DNA of 64,000 bases from CAYXDO01 sp964463485 (GCA_964463485.1 CAYXDO010000030.1:1-64000), one strand, 5' to 3'; shown: positions 18,273 through 27,013, numbered from the stretch's first letter. Made by a program: numbers and translations. Notes: a model not told the origin generated them from the letters alone.

Positions 18273-20780
18273 TCATCCTTTTCCGTTCGCAGTCTTTTGC
18301 GCCATCGGCGGCACGGCTGATCCCTTGAATCGTCCGTCTCCGTCGACGTCGACGAAGATCGGGTTCGTGAGGCCCATGGGTTTGGGCTCTTTGTTTCGGT
18401 ACTTCGAGATCACCGGCTCCAGGCTGGTGTCGGACTCGACCATCACGACGAGGAAGCAGTCTGCTTTGCACTCCACTTCGAGCTTCTCGTCGAAGCGAGT
18501 GACTCCGGTGCTCGAGGGGCGGAGCTGGTGGGTGACCGCTCCGTCTCGGTACACGTACATCCGGTCGGCGGGGACCCACATGGGCGCGTAGGCTCTGGCG
18601 CGAAGAGTGATTTTGCCGTCCTTGGCTGAGACAAGGCCACCCATCTTGGTGTGGCGCCCATCTTTTTCGGCCTCGATGGTGGCGAAGATGCCGGCGCTGG
18701 CGGTGGAGCAGCCGGCCTTCATGGCTTTGGCGATCTCCACCGGATCGATTTTTTCGGGATCGTCGGTGGAGCTGCACACGAGGGATCTCGGCCAGCCCAC
18801 TTCGCGATCGAAGATCGTGTGGCTGTCGCTCGAGCCAACCGAGTAGGTCACGTGCCCGTTCGACAGCAGCGCGAACCAGTCGTTGAGGACGTCGTAGGTT
18901 TCATCGCGAAACCGGAAGCTCAAAACTTCGATCGCATCGAAGCCTCCGACGAAGCGGGGGTCGGCGGCCGTCCCTTTCTTGGGGTCGAGCTTCATGAGGT
19001 CGAAGTAGCCGATGTCCCCAGCCCGAGGGTGGTTGACCTGAATGAAAGGCGTGACGCCGCGGGGAGCGAGCGAGCCGAGGAGCTCGATGATCTCTCTAGG
19101 CGTCATACCTTCGACGTCTTTCATACCTCCGCGCGGATCCGACGCGAGTTGGGCGAGCGGGAAGCCGTTGAAGTGGCCGACCGAGTGGGTCGTGGCTTCA
19201 GTGCCCATCACGGTCTTCACACGCGAAGACAGTCCGAGGCCGGCGACGCTCGCGGCGTGATCGATGATGACGTTGTGGTCGGTGGAGACGAGCAGCTCGA
19301 CGCCTTCGACGGCGTTGGAGAGCGCTCGGTCGGGGAGAGACACGCCGCTGTCCATGCTCGGAGCGCTGTGCTGATGGGAGTCCACGGCGACGAAGCCCGT
19401 CGTGTCGACGGATCGCTCGAGCTTGGCGGAGAAGCGCTCGAGCTCGCCGAGGGAGACCTCCACGATGGAATCGAAGATCTCGTACTCGGGTCCGCGGCTC
19501 GCGATCACGCGGTATCGACCTTTGCCGACGGGAACTTCGCCTTTGCCGTTCTTGGACAACACGACGTTGCGAGCGCCGTCGGCGACGTAGAGCGGGCCGA
19601 GGTCCGGGGTCTCGGTGCCGTCGACGCCGACGATCGTGACGCGAGCCGGGAGCGGCGCGCCGTTCAGGTCGAAGACCTCGAAGGCGATCGAAGCGCGAGG
19701 TCCCATCTCGAAAGAGAGCTCCCGCGATTCGCCGGCTTTGAGCTCGAAGGTGTCCTTACCGAGCGTAGGCGTGACGTGGTCACGGCCGCGACCGTACGCG
19801 ACGAGCTTCCAGATGCCGGGGCGAACGAGGATCGAGAACTCGCCCTTCGCGCTCGTGCGGGCGACGCCGGTAAGGCCTCCTTTTTCGTCGAGCACGTGGA
19901 TCTCGCCGTCGGTGATCGGAGCGCTCTTGTGGGTGACCATCCCATGGATTCGGGCGTGGTCGTCGCCGCGCAGGGCGAAGACGTCGTCCATGAAGCTCGC
20001 GGAGTCTCCGAGGCCAACGGCGATGTGACGGACGTGCTCGACGGTGGCTCCGGGCGGAACGTCGGGTGCGTCCCCGTAGGCGTCGCTCCAGACGGAGCCG
20101 TTCATCGAGACCAGGGGTGTCGTTCCCGTGCGGACGAGCGCGTAGGACGATTCGCGTCCGAGCCCGGCGATCCAGTCGCACGGGAAGCGCTTGCCGGAAA
20201 TGTCGTAGCCGAGCCCGGGCGCAAGGTGTTCGGAGCGGCCCCACTGCATGGCGTCTCCGAGCTCGTAGGTTTTGATCGTCGTGGTGGTCGTGTTCGTGAA
20301 GCGGCTGACGAGAGTCAGGTACCGACTCGATGGCTCGAGGACGTAGTCGGTTTCGACCAGAATCCGAGCGTTCCCGGAGTCGACTCCGCGGGCGCGGGCG
20401 ACGGCGCGTTTGCCGTCTCCGCCGGGCTCGATGATGTCGAGGGTCGAGTAGCGGGCTTGGCGCGGGAAGTGATCGTCGAGGTAAAGGAAGACTTGGTTCA
20501 GGTGGTCTTCGCGGCCCACCCTCGAGAGGTCGACGAGGTTGCCGCCGCTGTACGCGAAGCCAACGGCACGTTGGGCGGCAGCGAGGATGGCGACGAGCTG
20601 GCCGTTTTGCATCCGGACGTCGCCGAGCGCGGCGGATGCGGCGGGGCCGGTGGGCAGGTCGGCGGTCGACTTGATGATGAACGCGGAGGCATCTGAAGAG
20701 GCCGGCGCGGATGCCTTGGGCGTTGGCCGGCAGGCGATCCAGAGGCCCATCAGGACGGCGACGAGGGTAACGCGGTTCAA
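18273..20780 (-). CDS. CehA/McbA-type metallohydrolase lipoprotein (PHP-like)
   Basis: 835 residues. The lipoprotein signal ends at LWIAC (Cys 17). The N-terminal half is beta-rich with a carboxypeptidase-regulatory-like module (around GWITKSAPITDGEIHVLDEK-type sequence, residues 285-345). The C-terminal half holds a PHP-like metal site: DSHQHS, STDHN, QVNHPR and GSSDSH supply the His/Asp ligands in the expected order. CehA/McbA proteins hydrolyse carbamates or phosphoester-like substrates in known cases; the substrate here cannot be read from sequence. The start is TTG 20780, with the signal peptide immediately following. Its operon partner is the 79-residue membrane protein. Confidence 0.8.
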   Translation of the reverse strand: MNRVTLVAVLMGLWIACRPTPKASAPASSDASAFIIKSTADLPTGPAASAALGDVRMQNGQLVAILAAAQRAVGFAYSGGNLVDLSRVGREDHLNQVFLYLDDHFPRQARYSTLDIIEPGGDGKRAVARARGVDSGNARILVETDYVLEPSSRYLTLVSRFTNTTTTTIKTYELGDAMQWGRSEHLAPGLGYDISGKRFPCDWIAGLGRESSYALVRTGTTPLVSMNGSVWSDAYGDAPDVPPGATVEHVRHIAVGLGDSASFMDDVFALRGDDHARIHGMVTHKSAPITDGEIHVLDEKGGLTGVARTSAKGEFSILVRPGIWKLVAYGRGRDHVTPTLGKDTFELKAGESRELSFEMGPRASIAFEVFDLNGAPLPARVTIVGVDGTETPDLGPLYVADGARNVVLSKNGKGEVPVGKGRYRVIASRGPEYEIFDSIVEVSLGELERFSAKLERSVDTTGFVAVDSHQHSAPSMDSGVSLPDRALSNAVEGVELLVSTDHNVIIDHAASVAGLGLSSRVKTVMGTEATTHSVGHFNGFPLAQLASDPRGGMKDVEGMTPREIIELLGSLAPRGVTPFIQVNHPRAGDIGYFDLMKLDPKKGTAADPRFVGGFDAIEVLSFRFRDETYDVLNDWFALLSNGHVTYSVGSSDSHTIFDREVGWPRSLVCSSTDDPEKIDPVEIAKAMKAGCSTASAGIFATIEAEKDGRHTKMGGLVSAKDGKITLRARAYAPMWVPADRMYVYRDGAVTHQLRPSSTGVTRFDEKLEVECKADCFLVVMVESDTSLEPVISKYRNKEPKPMGLTNPIFVDVDGDGRFKGSAVPPMAQKTANGKG

Positions 20781-20828
20781 GACCCACTGGGACTAGCACG
20801 AGCGGAACGGCGAGGCATGCCGAGGAAC

Positions 20829-20843
20829 GTCGTCCAGGACGAC
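20829..20843. promoter_or_regulatory. perfect inverted repeat in divergent spacer
   Basis: GTCGTCC-A-GGACGAC lies in the 285-base spacer between the metallohydrolase and the HPr-kinase-like gene. The rest of the spacer holds two near-identical CCTGGAAACC pieces (about 20900-20920) and no gene. The repeat may be an operator for either side. Confidence 0.4.
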
Positions 20844-21065
20844 CTGGTCCGTCCCGGGGCTGACTGGACCGGAACACGGACCGCGAAACCGGCCGCGACC
20901 TGGAAACCCGAACCTGGAAACCGGGCCGGATCGGATCGAGCTCTGCAGCTACCTGCGGATCTGACAACTCCAAGAGATTCGAGCGAAATTTCTGGATTGC
21001 GGATCTCCGAGTGCCTAGCATTCGCGGCCGTGTCGATTCCGTACTTTCCGTCCAAGTCGTCCTGA

Positions 21066-21902
21066 ATGGAGTCGCTTGACCGTCTAGGTTGGACGGCAGG
21101 GATCGCGTTCGAGGCTTTCGGGCTCCGGCTGGGCGTGCGGGTGACCGACGTCGGCGTGCTCAGCCGAGTCGAGGCCTGCTTGCCGCACGGGGCAAGGGTG
21201 GTCGACGAGGCCGAGGTCGACCACCTGTGGTCGTGGATCGTGGGCGACGCTGCTCTGGGGCGTAAGGTCAAGAAATTTCATCTCCTTTACTCGGGCAACG
21301 GGCAGGTGGAGCGCACGCTGGATTTGAATGCGGTGGTCGAGACCTTGGCACAGCAGACGCAGATGTTGATGGCGGAGCATGCGCGCGGGTTCGTGTTCGT
21401 GCATGCGGGCGCCGTGGAGCTCGACGGAAAAGTGATGATGTTTCCGGGGCGTAGCTTCAGCGGAAAGTCGACCTTGGCGGCGGCGTTGGTGAAAGCAGGC
21501 GCTCGCTATTTCTCCGACGAGTATGCGGTGATCGATCCGAATGGCTTGGTTCATCCCTACGCGCGGCCGTTGGCGTTGCGAACGGGCCGCGAGCTTCACG
21601 GGACGCCCACGCCAGTCGAGATGCTCGGCGGAGCGGCTGCGACGGAAGCGCGGCCGGTGGGTTGGGTGGTGTCGACGACGTACGAGCCCGGAGCTAAATT
21701 TTCGCCCACGCGCGTTTCGCCAGGTCGCGGGGCTTTGGAGATGTTGGCGAATACGGTGGCGGCTCGAAGCCACACCGAGCGCGCGTTGGAAGTGCTGGAA
21801 AAGGTAGCCGTTTCAGCCGTTTGCCTCACGGGACCGAGGGGCGATGCGGGGGACGCGGCGCAGGTGCTCAAACAGGTTGCGTCTGAGAACGGGACCCGTT
21901 AG
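21066..21902 (+). CDS. HPr-kinase-like (HprK-related) P-loop kinase
   Basis: 278 residues. The central region has the HprK signature: HAGAVELDGKVMMFPG, the Walker A loop GRSFSGKST, and SDEYAVID, which carries the conserved acidic residue. True HPr kinase works in carbon regulation, but this short stand-alone form beside a PqqD-like gene is the type found in RiPP-like clusters, where such kinases can phosphorylate a peptide. The gene lies 25 bases upstream of a C25 protease gene and 3.3 kb upstream of the PqqD-knottin gene on the same strand. No Shine-Dalgarno precedes ATG 21066. The substrate is unknown. Confidence 0.8.
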   Translation: MESLDRLGWTAGIAFEAFGLRLGVRVTDVGVLSRVEACLPHGARVVDEAEVDHLWSWIVGDAALGRKVKKFHLLYSGNGQVERTLDLNAVVETLAQQTQMLMAEHARGFVFVHAGAVELDGKVMMFPGRSFSGKSTLAAALVKAGARYFSDEYAVIDPNGLVHPYARPLALRTGRELHGTPTPVEMLGGAAATEARPVGWVVSTTYEPGAKFSPTRVSPGRGALEMLANTVAARSHTERALEVLEKVAVSAVCLTGPRGDAGDAAQVLKQVASENGTR

Positions 21903-21927
21903 ACCGGGACTCTCTGGGAGGATTTGC

Positions 21928-24900
21928 GTGAAGAGACTGAAGCGAAGTTTGGGATCGGCCCTGGTGGCTAGTGCGGCAATGACCTCTGGAACGGCGCTGG
22001 CGGTGCCTCAAGGGCGCCCGTGCGGGCCGACCTCGTTCGCGGCGCTTGCCAATGACTCGGCGGTAAGCTGGGACAACACGACCTTCGCGCAGACCGGTCC
22101 GACCGGCGGACTGACCCTCACGTGGTCCCACTCGGTCGGTTCGCCTGGTCAGAGCGTAGGTGTGGTCGTCAACGTCGCGACGAATGACACGACGAGTGTC
22201 TCGACCGTGACGCTTACCCCGACGGCCGGCGTGGGTTTTCCAGGGGCCGCGATCTCGTTGCTTCGTCTCACGACGCTCACTGACCCTGGCGCTGGTAACC
22301 GCAGCGTGGAGTCTTGGGTTCGCTCACAGAGCCTGGTTCCAGGCACGACCTACGACGTGACCATCACCTTCGCATCGTCGACGCGGGCTGTTGCGGGCAT
22401 CACGTCGGCGTTTCAAGTGCGACAGGCGGCAGCGTTGCAGGCGTTCCGATCCGCGAACGGCAACGGAACGTCGGGCGGGCCGGCCAACGCCACACAGACC
22501 ACGCCGGCGAGCACGAACTCGCTCTACTTCGACATCACGGCCGGTGACGGATCCGTCAGCCTCGCACCCACGGTCGCCTACGAGACCGAGCAGTTCGATT
22601 GCAACACCAGCGGATCTTCGGCGAACTGCGCCGCGGTCCCGGGGGATCCGACGCTTGGCGCGGCGACCGAGCTCGACGCCGCGGGTTCGACGTGGTGCCG
22701 CTGGCAAGAGGGCGGCGGTCAGGTCGACAACTTCTGGACGTTGAGCGGGACGACGGACTGGGTGACTCAGCTCGTCGAGATTCTCCCTGCAGTCCTCTCT
22801 CCGGTGACTTTGTCGTCGGTCAAAGCCGGTCAAACGGAGCGCGGGATCGCGCTCGAGTGGCATGCAGCGGCGGAGACGAACAACCTCGGTTATCACGTTT
22901 GGCGTCAGGATCCCGGCCATGCTCCGGTGCGTCTGACGAAGGAGGTGATCCTTGGCGCGGGCTTGGTCTCCAAGGCGCGCCTCGAGGCCGGGTACAAGTA
23001 CGGCTGGGTCGATGCCAGCGGCACGACGGCGAGCCGGTATTGGATCGAAGACGTCGACCTCGAAGGTCGCGTCATGCGGCACAATTTCCCGGCCGTGAAG
23101 GGCGCTGCGGTTGCGCCGCTGCCCAACGTACGCGCGGTCGGGATCCCGGCGGCACCGGTGAACGGCCAGCTCTCTCAGGCTGTGCGGATGAACGCCACTT
23201 CGGCGGCGCTCACCAACGGGTACGCGGCGGCGCGCCGTGCTGCCGTGCAGCTCGGCGTCACCGAGGCTGGCTGGTACAAAGTGACGAACGCGGATTTGGT
23301 TGCTGCGGGGCTCAGCTCGACCGCCAACCTCACGAACCTCCAGCTCTTCGTGGACGGCCGCGAGGTCGCGATCGACGTCGATGTCAACGGAGACGTGTCC
23401 TTCTACGGGACCGGCCTCGAGGTGTCCTCGACGAACGAGCGGACCTACTGGCTCACCGTCGGCAATCGTGCGGGCAAGCGGATCTCTACGCTGAACGCCG
23501 CGACCAAGAGCACCGGCCTGGTGCAGTACGAAGACGTCGCGGAGCTTCGCGAGCGTGACACGTACTTCTTCAGCCTCGCCAACGGCGAGCGCGACAACTT
23601 CTTCGGCTCGGTGATCGCCGGGACGGTCGACAAAACGGTCAAGCTCGAGAGCCTCGACGGCACGAAGACGGCCGCGCTCGAGATCGAGATTCAAGGCGTA
23701 ACCGCCGGGAGCCACGAAGTCGCCATCGAGCTCGCGGGCCGCACGATGGGCACCGTCCGCTTCGCGGACAAACAGCTCGGCGTGGGCAAGTTCCGCATCC
23801 CGGCCGGACTGCTCGTCGAGGGCGACAACAGCGTCCGCTTGGTGCGAACCGGTGCGACCACTGACGTGTCGCTCCTTTCGGCGATCAAAGTTCGGTACGC
23901 GCGACGGGCCGCGACGGCGGCCAGCGAGTTGTTCTTCTCGGCCCAGTCGCTTTCGGCCAACAAGGCACAGCTTCCGGGCTCGTTCCGTTTGTTCGACGTC
24001 AGCAATCCGCTCGCGGCGATCGAGGTCGGCCACGACAACGGCGAGTTCCGGCTCGGCGGATCGTCGCGCACGGCCAAGCTCTACGCGACCACGACAGAGA
24101 AGAGTGTTCACTCGATCCGCGGCAACGTGCGTTCGAGCTGGGCTGGTTTCTCGGGCGCCGAGGGTGTCATCATCACGAACGCGGACGTCCGCACGTCGGC
24201 CGACGCGCTCGCCATCTACCGGCGGTCTCAGGGCTATTCGGTCGCGGTTGTCGACATCCAGGATATCTACGACGAGTTCGGGTACGGTGCAGCCACGCCC
24301 GATGCGCTCAAGCGTTTCGTTTCGGTCGCGCTCGCTCGCTGGTCGGTGAAGCCGCGCTACCTCGCGCTGTTCGGCGACTCGACCCTCGACCCGCGGAACT
24401 ACCTCGGCGCTGACGCTCCGAACTTGGTTCCGTCGAAGCTCGTGGACATCCAGGAGTCCGGTGTCGAGTCGACCTCGGACGAGTGGTTCGGCGACATGGA
24501 CAGCGACGGCGTCGCAGAGCTCGCGATCGGACGGATCCCAGTCCGTACGGAGTCCGAGGGGCAGGCGTTCCTGGCCAAGTTGCTGGTTCGAGAGGGCATA
24601 CCCGCGTCGAGTGCTCTGTTCGTCGCGGATCGGACCGCTGGAGTCGACTTCGCCGGAGCGCTCGACCGGCTCGTGAGCTCGCTGCCCAACGGCCTCTCTG
24701 TGGATCGACTCTATCGGGGGCCGATGACCGATGCGCAGGTGAAGGCCGGCGTAGAGGTTGGCCTCTCCGCGGGCGCATCGTTCGTCACGTACTACGGCCA
24801 CGGTGGCATCGATCGGTGGGCCGGCGACATGTTGTCGAACGACTCGTTCCCCAGCGCGGCGCCGAACGCCCAGTCTGGTTTGTTCGTGATGCTCAACTGC

Positions 24901-25173
24901 CTGAACGGCATGTTCGCCGATCCGGCCCTCTCGGGCCTCGGCGAGGTGGCATTCAACACACCTAACGGCGGCGCCTTCGCCGTGTTTGCTTCGTCCGCCA
25001 TCACCGATGCTCAGGATCAGCCGGAGATCGCCGCGGCGTTCTTGGCTGCGGTGAGCAGCGGGCAGACGCTCGGGGACGCGGCCTTGGCCGCCAAGAGGGC
25101 GACCAAAGTCCTTGACCAGCGGAAGGCGTTCACGTTGTTGGGCGACCCGATGTCCAAGCTGGCCGTGCAGTGA
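21928..25173 (+). CDS. secreted gingipain-like (family C25) cysteine peptidase
   Basis: 1081 residues. GTG 21928 is preferred: GGGAGGA lies 5 bases upstream and a Sec signal peptide follows (MKRLKRSLGSALVASAAMTSGTALA). The N-terminal 270 residues are a Thr/Ser-rich beta domain, then Ig-like segments. The middle contains the C25-associated region (LQLFVDGREVAIDV ... FYGTGLEV). The catalytic domain is at the C-terminal end, with the His in YYGHGGIDRW near residue 958 and the Cys in LNCLNGMFA near residue 991. It is probably exported and acts outside the cytoplasm. Position between the HprK-like and PqqD-knottin genes suggests a maturation or release role for the Cys-rich tail, but this is inference. 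Confidence 0.85.
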   Translation: MKRLKRSLGSALVASAAMTSGTALAVPQGRPCGPTSFAALANDSAVSWDNTTFAQTGPTGGLTLTWSHSVGSPGQSVGVVVNVATNDTTSVSTVTLTPTAGVGFPGAAISLLRLTTLTDPGAGNRSVESWVRSQSLVPGTTYDVTITFASSTRAVAGITSAFQVRQAAALQAFRSANGNGTSGGPANATQTTPASTNSLYFDITAGDGSVSLAPTVAYETEQFDCNTSGSSANCAAVPGDPTLGAATELDAAGSTWCRWQEGGGQVDNFWTLSGTTDWVTQLVEILPAVLSPVTLSSVKAGQTERGIALEWHAAAETNNLGYHVWRQDPGHAPVRLTKEVILGAGLVSKARLEAGYKYGWVDASGTTASRYWIEDVDLEGRVMRHNFPAVKGAAVAPLPNVRAVGIPAAPVNGQLSQAVRMNATSAALTNGYAAARRAAVQLGVTEAGWYKVTNADLVAAGLSSTANLTNLQLFVDGREVAIDVDVNGDVSFYGTGLEVSSTNERTYWLTVGNRAGKRISTLNAATKSTGLVQYEDVAELRERDTYFFSLANGERDNFFGSVIAGTVDKTVKLESLDGTKTAALEIEIQGVTAGSHEVAIELAGRTMGTVRFADKQLGVGKFRIPAGLLVEGDNSVRLVRTGATTDVSLLSAIKVRYARRAATAASELFFSAQSLSANKAQLPGSFRLFDVSNPLAAIEVGHDNGEFRLGGSSRTAKLYATTTEKSVHSIRGNVRSSWAGFSGAEGVIITNADVRTSADALAIYRRSQGYSVAVVDIQDIYDEFGYGAATPDALKRFVSVALARWSVKPRYLALFGDSTLDPRNYLGADAPNLVPSKLVDIQESGVESTSDEWFGDMDSDGVAELAIGRIPVRTESEGQAFLAKLLVREGIPASSALFVADRTAGVDFAGALDRLVSSLPNGLSVDRLYRGPMTDAQVKAGVEVGLSAGASFVTYYGHGGIDRWAGDMLSNDSFPSAAPNAQSGLFVMLNCLNGMFADPALSGLGEVAFNTPNGGAFAVFASSAITDAQDQPEIAAAFLAAVSSGQTLGDAALAAKRATKVLDQRKAFTLLGDPMSKLAVQ

Positions 25174-25189
25174 GTGGGGGAAAAACGAG

Positions 25190-25645
25190 ATGAACACGAA
25201 GCCAATGTCCCGACGCGACGACCTGATCCTCCGCACGGTGGGAGACGAGGTGGTCGCTTACGACAAGAAGACGTTCGAGGCTCACTGCCTGAGCCCGTTC
25301 GCGGCTCGAGTTTTCGAGGCTTGCGACGGTTCGCGGTCCGAAAAGGAGCTCGCGCTCCTGGTGGCCAACGCCGCGGCGTCGGCATACCCCGGCGTGAGCG
25401 CGTCTGATGCGGTGGCGAGCGCGTTGGCGGAGCTCGACCGCATCGGCCTCTTGGTCAGCGATGGAACCACGCGCCGCCAAGCGCTCGGGCGGATCGCGGG
25501 CTTGGCCGCTGCCGTGCCCCTGGTGGCGTCCATTTTGGCGCCCACCTCCGCCGAGGCGACCACTTGCCAGGCCTCGGGCGCGGCATGCACCAGCTCGGCG
25601 CAGTGCTGCAGCGGCGTGTGCCTCGGCACCGGTTTCTGCCTCTGA
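25190..25645 (+). CDS. PqqD-like domain fused to Tat-like segment and knottin-like Cys tail
   Basis: 151 residues; ATG 25190 lies 16 bases after the protease stop with GGGGGA upstream. Residues 10-92 are a PqqD/RRE-like winged-helix domain (AARVFEACDGSRSEKELALL, AELDRIGLLV). Residues 94-123 read like a twin-arginine signal peptide (TRRQALGR, hydrophobic stretch, TSAEA). Residues 126-150 carry six Cys spaced C-x6-C-x5-CC-x3-C-x5-C, the pattern of inhibitor-cystine-knot peptides, and the protein ends one residue later. It looks like a peptide precursor with its own recognition domain. No homologue search was done; the tail could instead be only a short disulfide-bonded anchor. Confidence 0.8.
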   Translation: MNTKPMSRRDDLILRTVGDEVVAYDKKTFEAHCLSPFAARVFEACDGSRSEKELALLVANAAASAYPGVSASDAVASALAELDRIGLLVSDGTTRRQALGRIAGLAAAVPLVASILAPTSAEATTCQASGAACTSSAQCCSGVCLGTGFCL

Positions 25646-25690
25646 TCCGTGAGACCCTGGGCGCGTAGCGACGGCGGCAAGACGCCGGCA

Positions 25691-25794
25691 CCAGAGCTGC
25701 TCGGGGTTCATCTCGCCGAGGCCCTCGTAGCGCTGAATGCTCTGACGCTTCTTGGCTACGTCGAGCAAGGCGTTCAGTGCGCCGAGGATGTCGG
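25691..25794 (-). pseudogene. gyrB: gyrB fragment (inverted piece)
   Basis: The minus strand encodes DVAKKRQSIQRYEGLGEM and then NPEQLW, which is the highly conserved GyrB segment just before the C-terminal ETTMDP motif. It has no start and runs into unrelated sequence after the Trp codon at 25691-25693. Reverse-complementing 25691-25794 would place the Trp codon directly before GAG ACC ACG ATG at 25795, restoring the GyrB reading order. Confidence 0.85.
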
Positions 25795-25956
25795 GAGACC
25801 ACGATGGATCCCGAGAAGCGCGTGATGCTCCAGGTTCAGATCTCCAAGACCGAGTCGGAGGATTCGATCTTCGAGACCCTGATGGGAGACCAGGTCGAGC
25901 CTCGGCGAGAGTTCATCGAGCGGCATGCGCTCGACGTCTCGCGGCTCGACGTCTGA
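25795..25956 (+). pseudogene. gyrB: gyrB 3' fragment
   Basis: The plus strand reads ETTMDPEKRVMLQVQI and then GDQVEPRREFIERHALDV to TGA 25954-25956, which is the C-terminus of DNA gyrase subunit B. There is no upstream gyrase on this strand, so it is a 53-codon remnant next to the inverted fragment above. It abuts an hrpB fragment, and that order may reflect the source locus. Confidence 0.88.
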
Positions 25957-26378
25957 GCTCGCGCCCGCCAGCGACCCGCTGCCGGTCGACGAGGTCCTCG
26001 ACGAGCTGATTCGAGTCATCGGCGCGAAGCGAGGCGCGGTCCTCACTGCTCCACCCGGCGCGAGCAAGACCACCCGGGTGCCGAGCGCGATCCTCGACTC
26101 CAAGATCATTGGAGATCAAAACGTCTGGGTGCTCGAGCCGCGGAGGCTCGCTGCGCGGCTGTCCGCTCAGCGCGTAGCCGAGGAGCGCGGCGTGCCGGTC
26201 GGCGGCGAGGTCGCTACCAGGTGAGGTTCGAGTCCCGCATGTCCGAGCGGACGCGGATCGCGTTCCTCACCGAGGGGCTCCTCAACCAGCGCATCGAGGT
26301 CGACCCAACGTTCGAAGGGGTGGGTGCGGTGATCATCGACGAGTTCCACGAGCGATCGATCCATGCCGGCACGCCGTT
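25925..26378 (+). pseudogene. hrpB: hrpB 5' fragment, frameshifted and truncated
   Basis: From ATG 25925 the frame gives an HrpB-type DEAH helicase N-terminus: PVDEVLDELIRVIG, Walker A-like TAPPGASKTTRVP (Ser where Gly is usual), and LEPRRLAARLSAQRVAEE. The frame fails at GEVATR followed by TGA near 26212-26224. In the next frame VRFESRMSERTRI, TEGLLNQRI and the DEFH box (IIDEFHERS) continue. One missing G in GTCGCTACC near 26212 accounts for the shift. Homology ends near 26378, at the toxin-antitoxin pair. HrpB is normally over 800 residues, so this is a dead fragment. Confidence 0.85.
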
Positions 26379-26386
26379 CGGGGATC

Positions 26387-26401
26387 ATGTACAATGTACA
26401 T
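26387..26401. promoter_or_regulatory. palindromic operator of the toxin-antitoxin pair
   Basis: ATGTACA-A-TGTACAT is a perfect 7+1+7 inverted repeat that overlaps a -10-like TACAAT (26390-26395). It sits exactly where a Phd-type antitoxin would bind to repress its own operon. Confidence 0.65.
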
Positions 26402-26402
26402 C

Positions 26403-26651
26403 GTGAAGCGATACTCGATGGCTGGCGCACGTCAGCACCTCGCGGAGGTCCTCGACGAGGCCGAACGCGGTGTTGTCGTGATCGAACGACGAGGAGTCCA
26501 ATTCGCGGTCGAGGTGATGAAAGCGCCGCGCCGCAAGAAGGCCCGTTCCGCCCGTATCGAGATAGTGGATTCGGAGATCGAATCCGGCAATTGGTCTTGG
26601 TCCTGGGATGAATATGGGGTCGCGCTCCGGACCCAGGCGCTCGACAAGTGA
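26403..26651 (+). CDS. Phd/YefM-family antitoxin
   Basis: 82 residues from GTG 26403 (KRYSMAGARQHLAEVLDEAE is the Phd N-terminal DNA-binding pattern). ATG 26394 in the same frame would put the start codon inside the operator palindrome and is less likely. GTG lies 7 bases after TACAAT, so the transcript may be leaderless. The C-terminal part is charged, with a WSWSWDEYG segment that probably wraps the toxin. The stop overlaps the toxin start by 4 bases. Confidence 0.8.
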   Translation: MKRYSMAGARQHLAEVLDEAERGVVVIERRGVQFAVEVMKAPRRKKARSARIEIVDSEIESGNWSWSWDEYGVALRTQALDK

Positions 26652-27013
26652 TCCTCCTGGATACCAACGCCCTGATTTGGCTGGAAACGGGCCACGCGCG
26701 GAGTCGCGTTCTGGTGCAAGTGCGGGGTGGGTTGCGGATTTCGCCGGCGAGTCTCCTCGAGCTGCAGTTCCTTCTTGAGCTCGGTCGGCTTCGGATGAAG
26801 ACGAGCATCAGTGATCTCGCCGAGGACAGTCGGTGGATCGTCGACGAGCCCCCCGTTCTTCCCTGGTTCGAGGAGGCGTTTGGTCTGACCTGGACTCGGG
26901 ATCCTTTTGATCGACTCATCGTGGCTCATGCATTGAGCCGAGGTTGGAAGCTCGCGACAGGCGACGTCAACATCCTCGAACACCTGGATCGCCGCCATGC
27001 GTTGGCCCTCTGA
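26648..27013 (+). CDS. PIN-domain (VapC-like) toxin ribonuclease
   Basis: 121 residues with GTG start (GTGA overlap with the antitoxin stop). The PIN fold is clear: LLDTNALIWL with the first catalytic Asp, SPASLLELQFLLELGRL with the central acidic residue, and DPFDRLIVAHAL followed by ATGDVNI with the later Asp ligands. PIN toxins cut tRNA or other RNA and are held inactive by the paired antitoxin. The pair sits within gene debris (gyrB, hrpB), the usual setting for a mobile or addictive module. Confidence 0.85.
   Translation: MILLDTNALIWLETGHARSRVLVQVRGGLRISPASLLELQFLLELGRLRMKTSISDLAEDSRWIVDEPPVLPWFEEAFGLTWTRDPFDRLIVAHALSRGWKLATGDVNILEHLDRRHALAL

Noticed and set aside
18651..20696. 681-residue plus-strand ORF
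   Set aside because: Antisense of the metallohydrolase gene, whose PHP-like metal motifs show the real strand.
22324..25236. 970-residue minus-strand ORF
   Set aside because: Antisense of the C25 protease; the Arg-rich composition and lack of domains mark a shadow.
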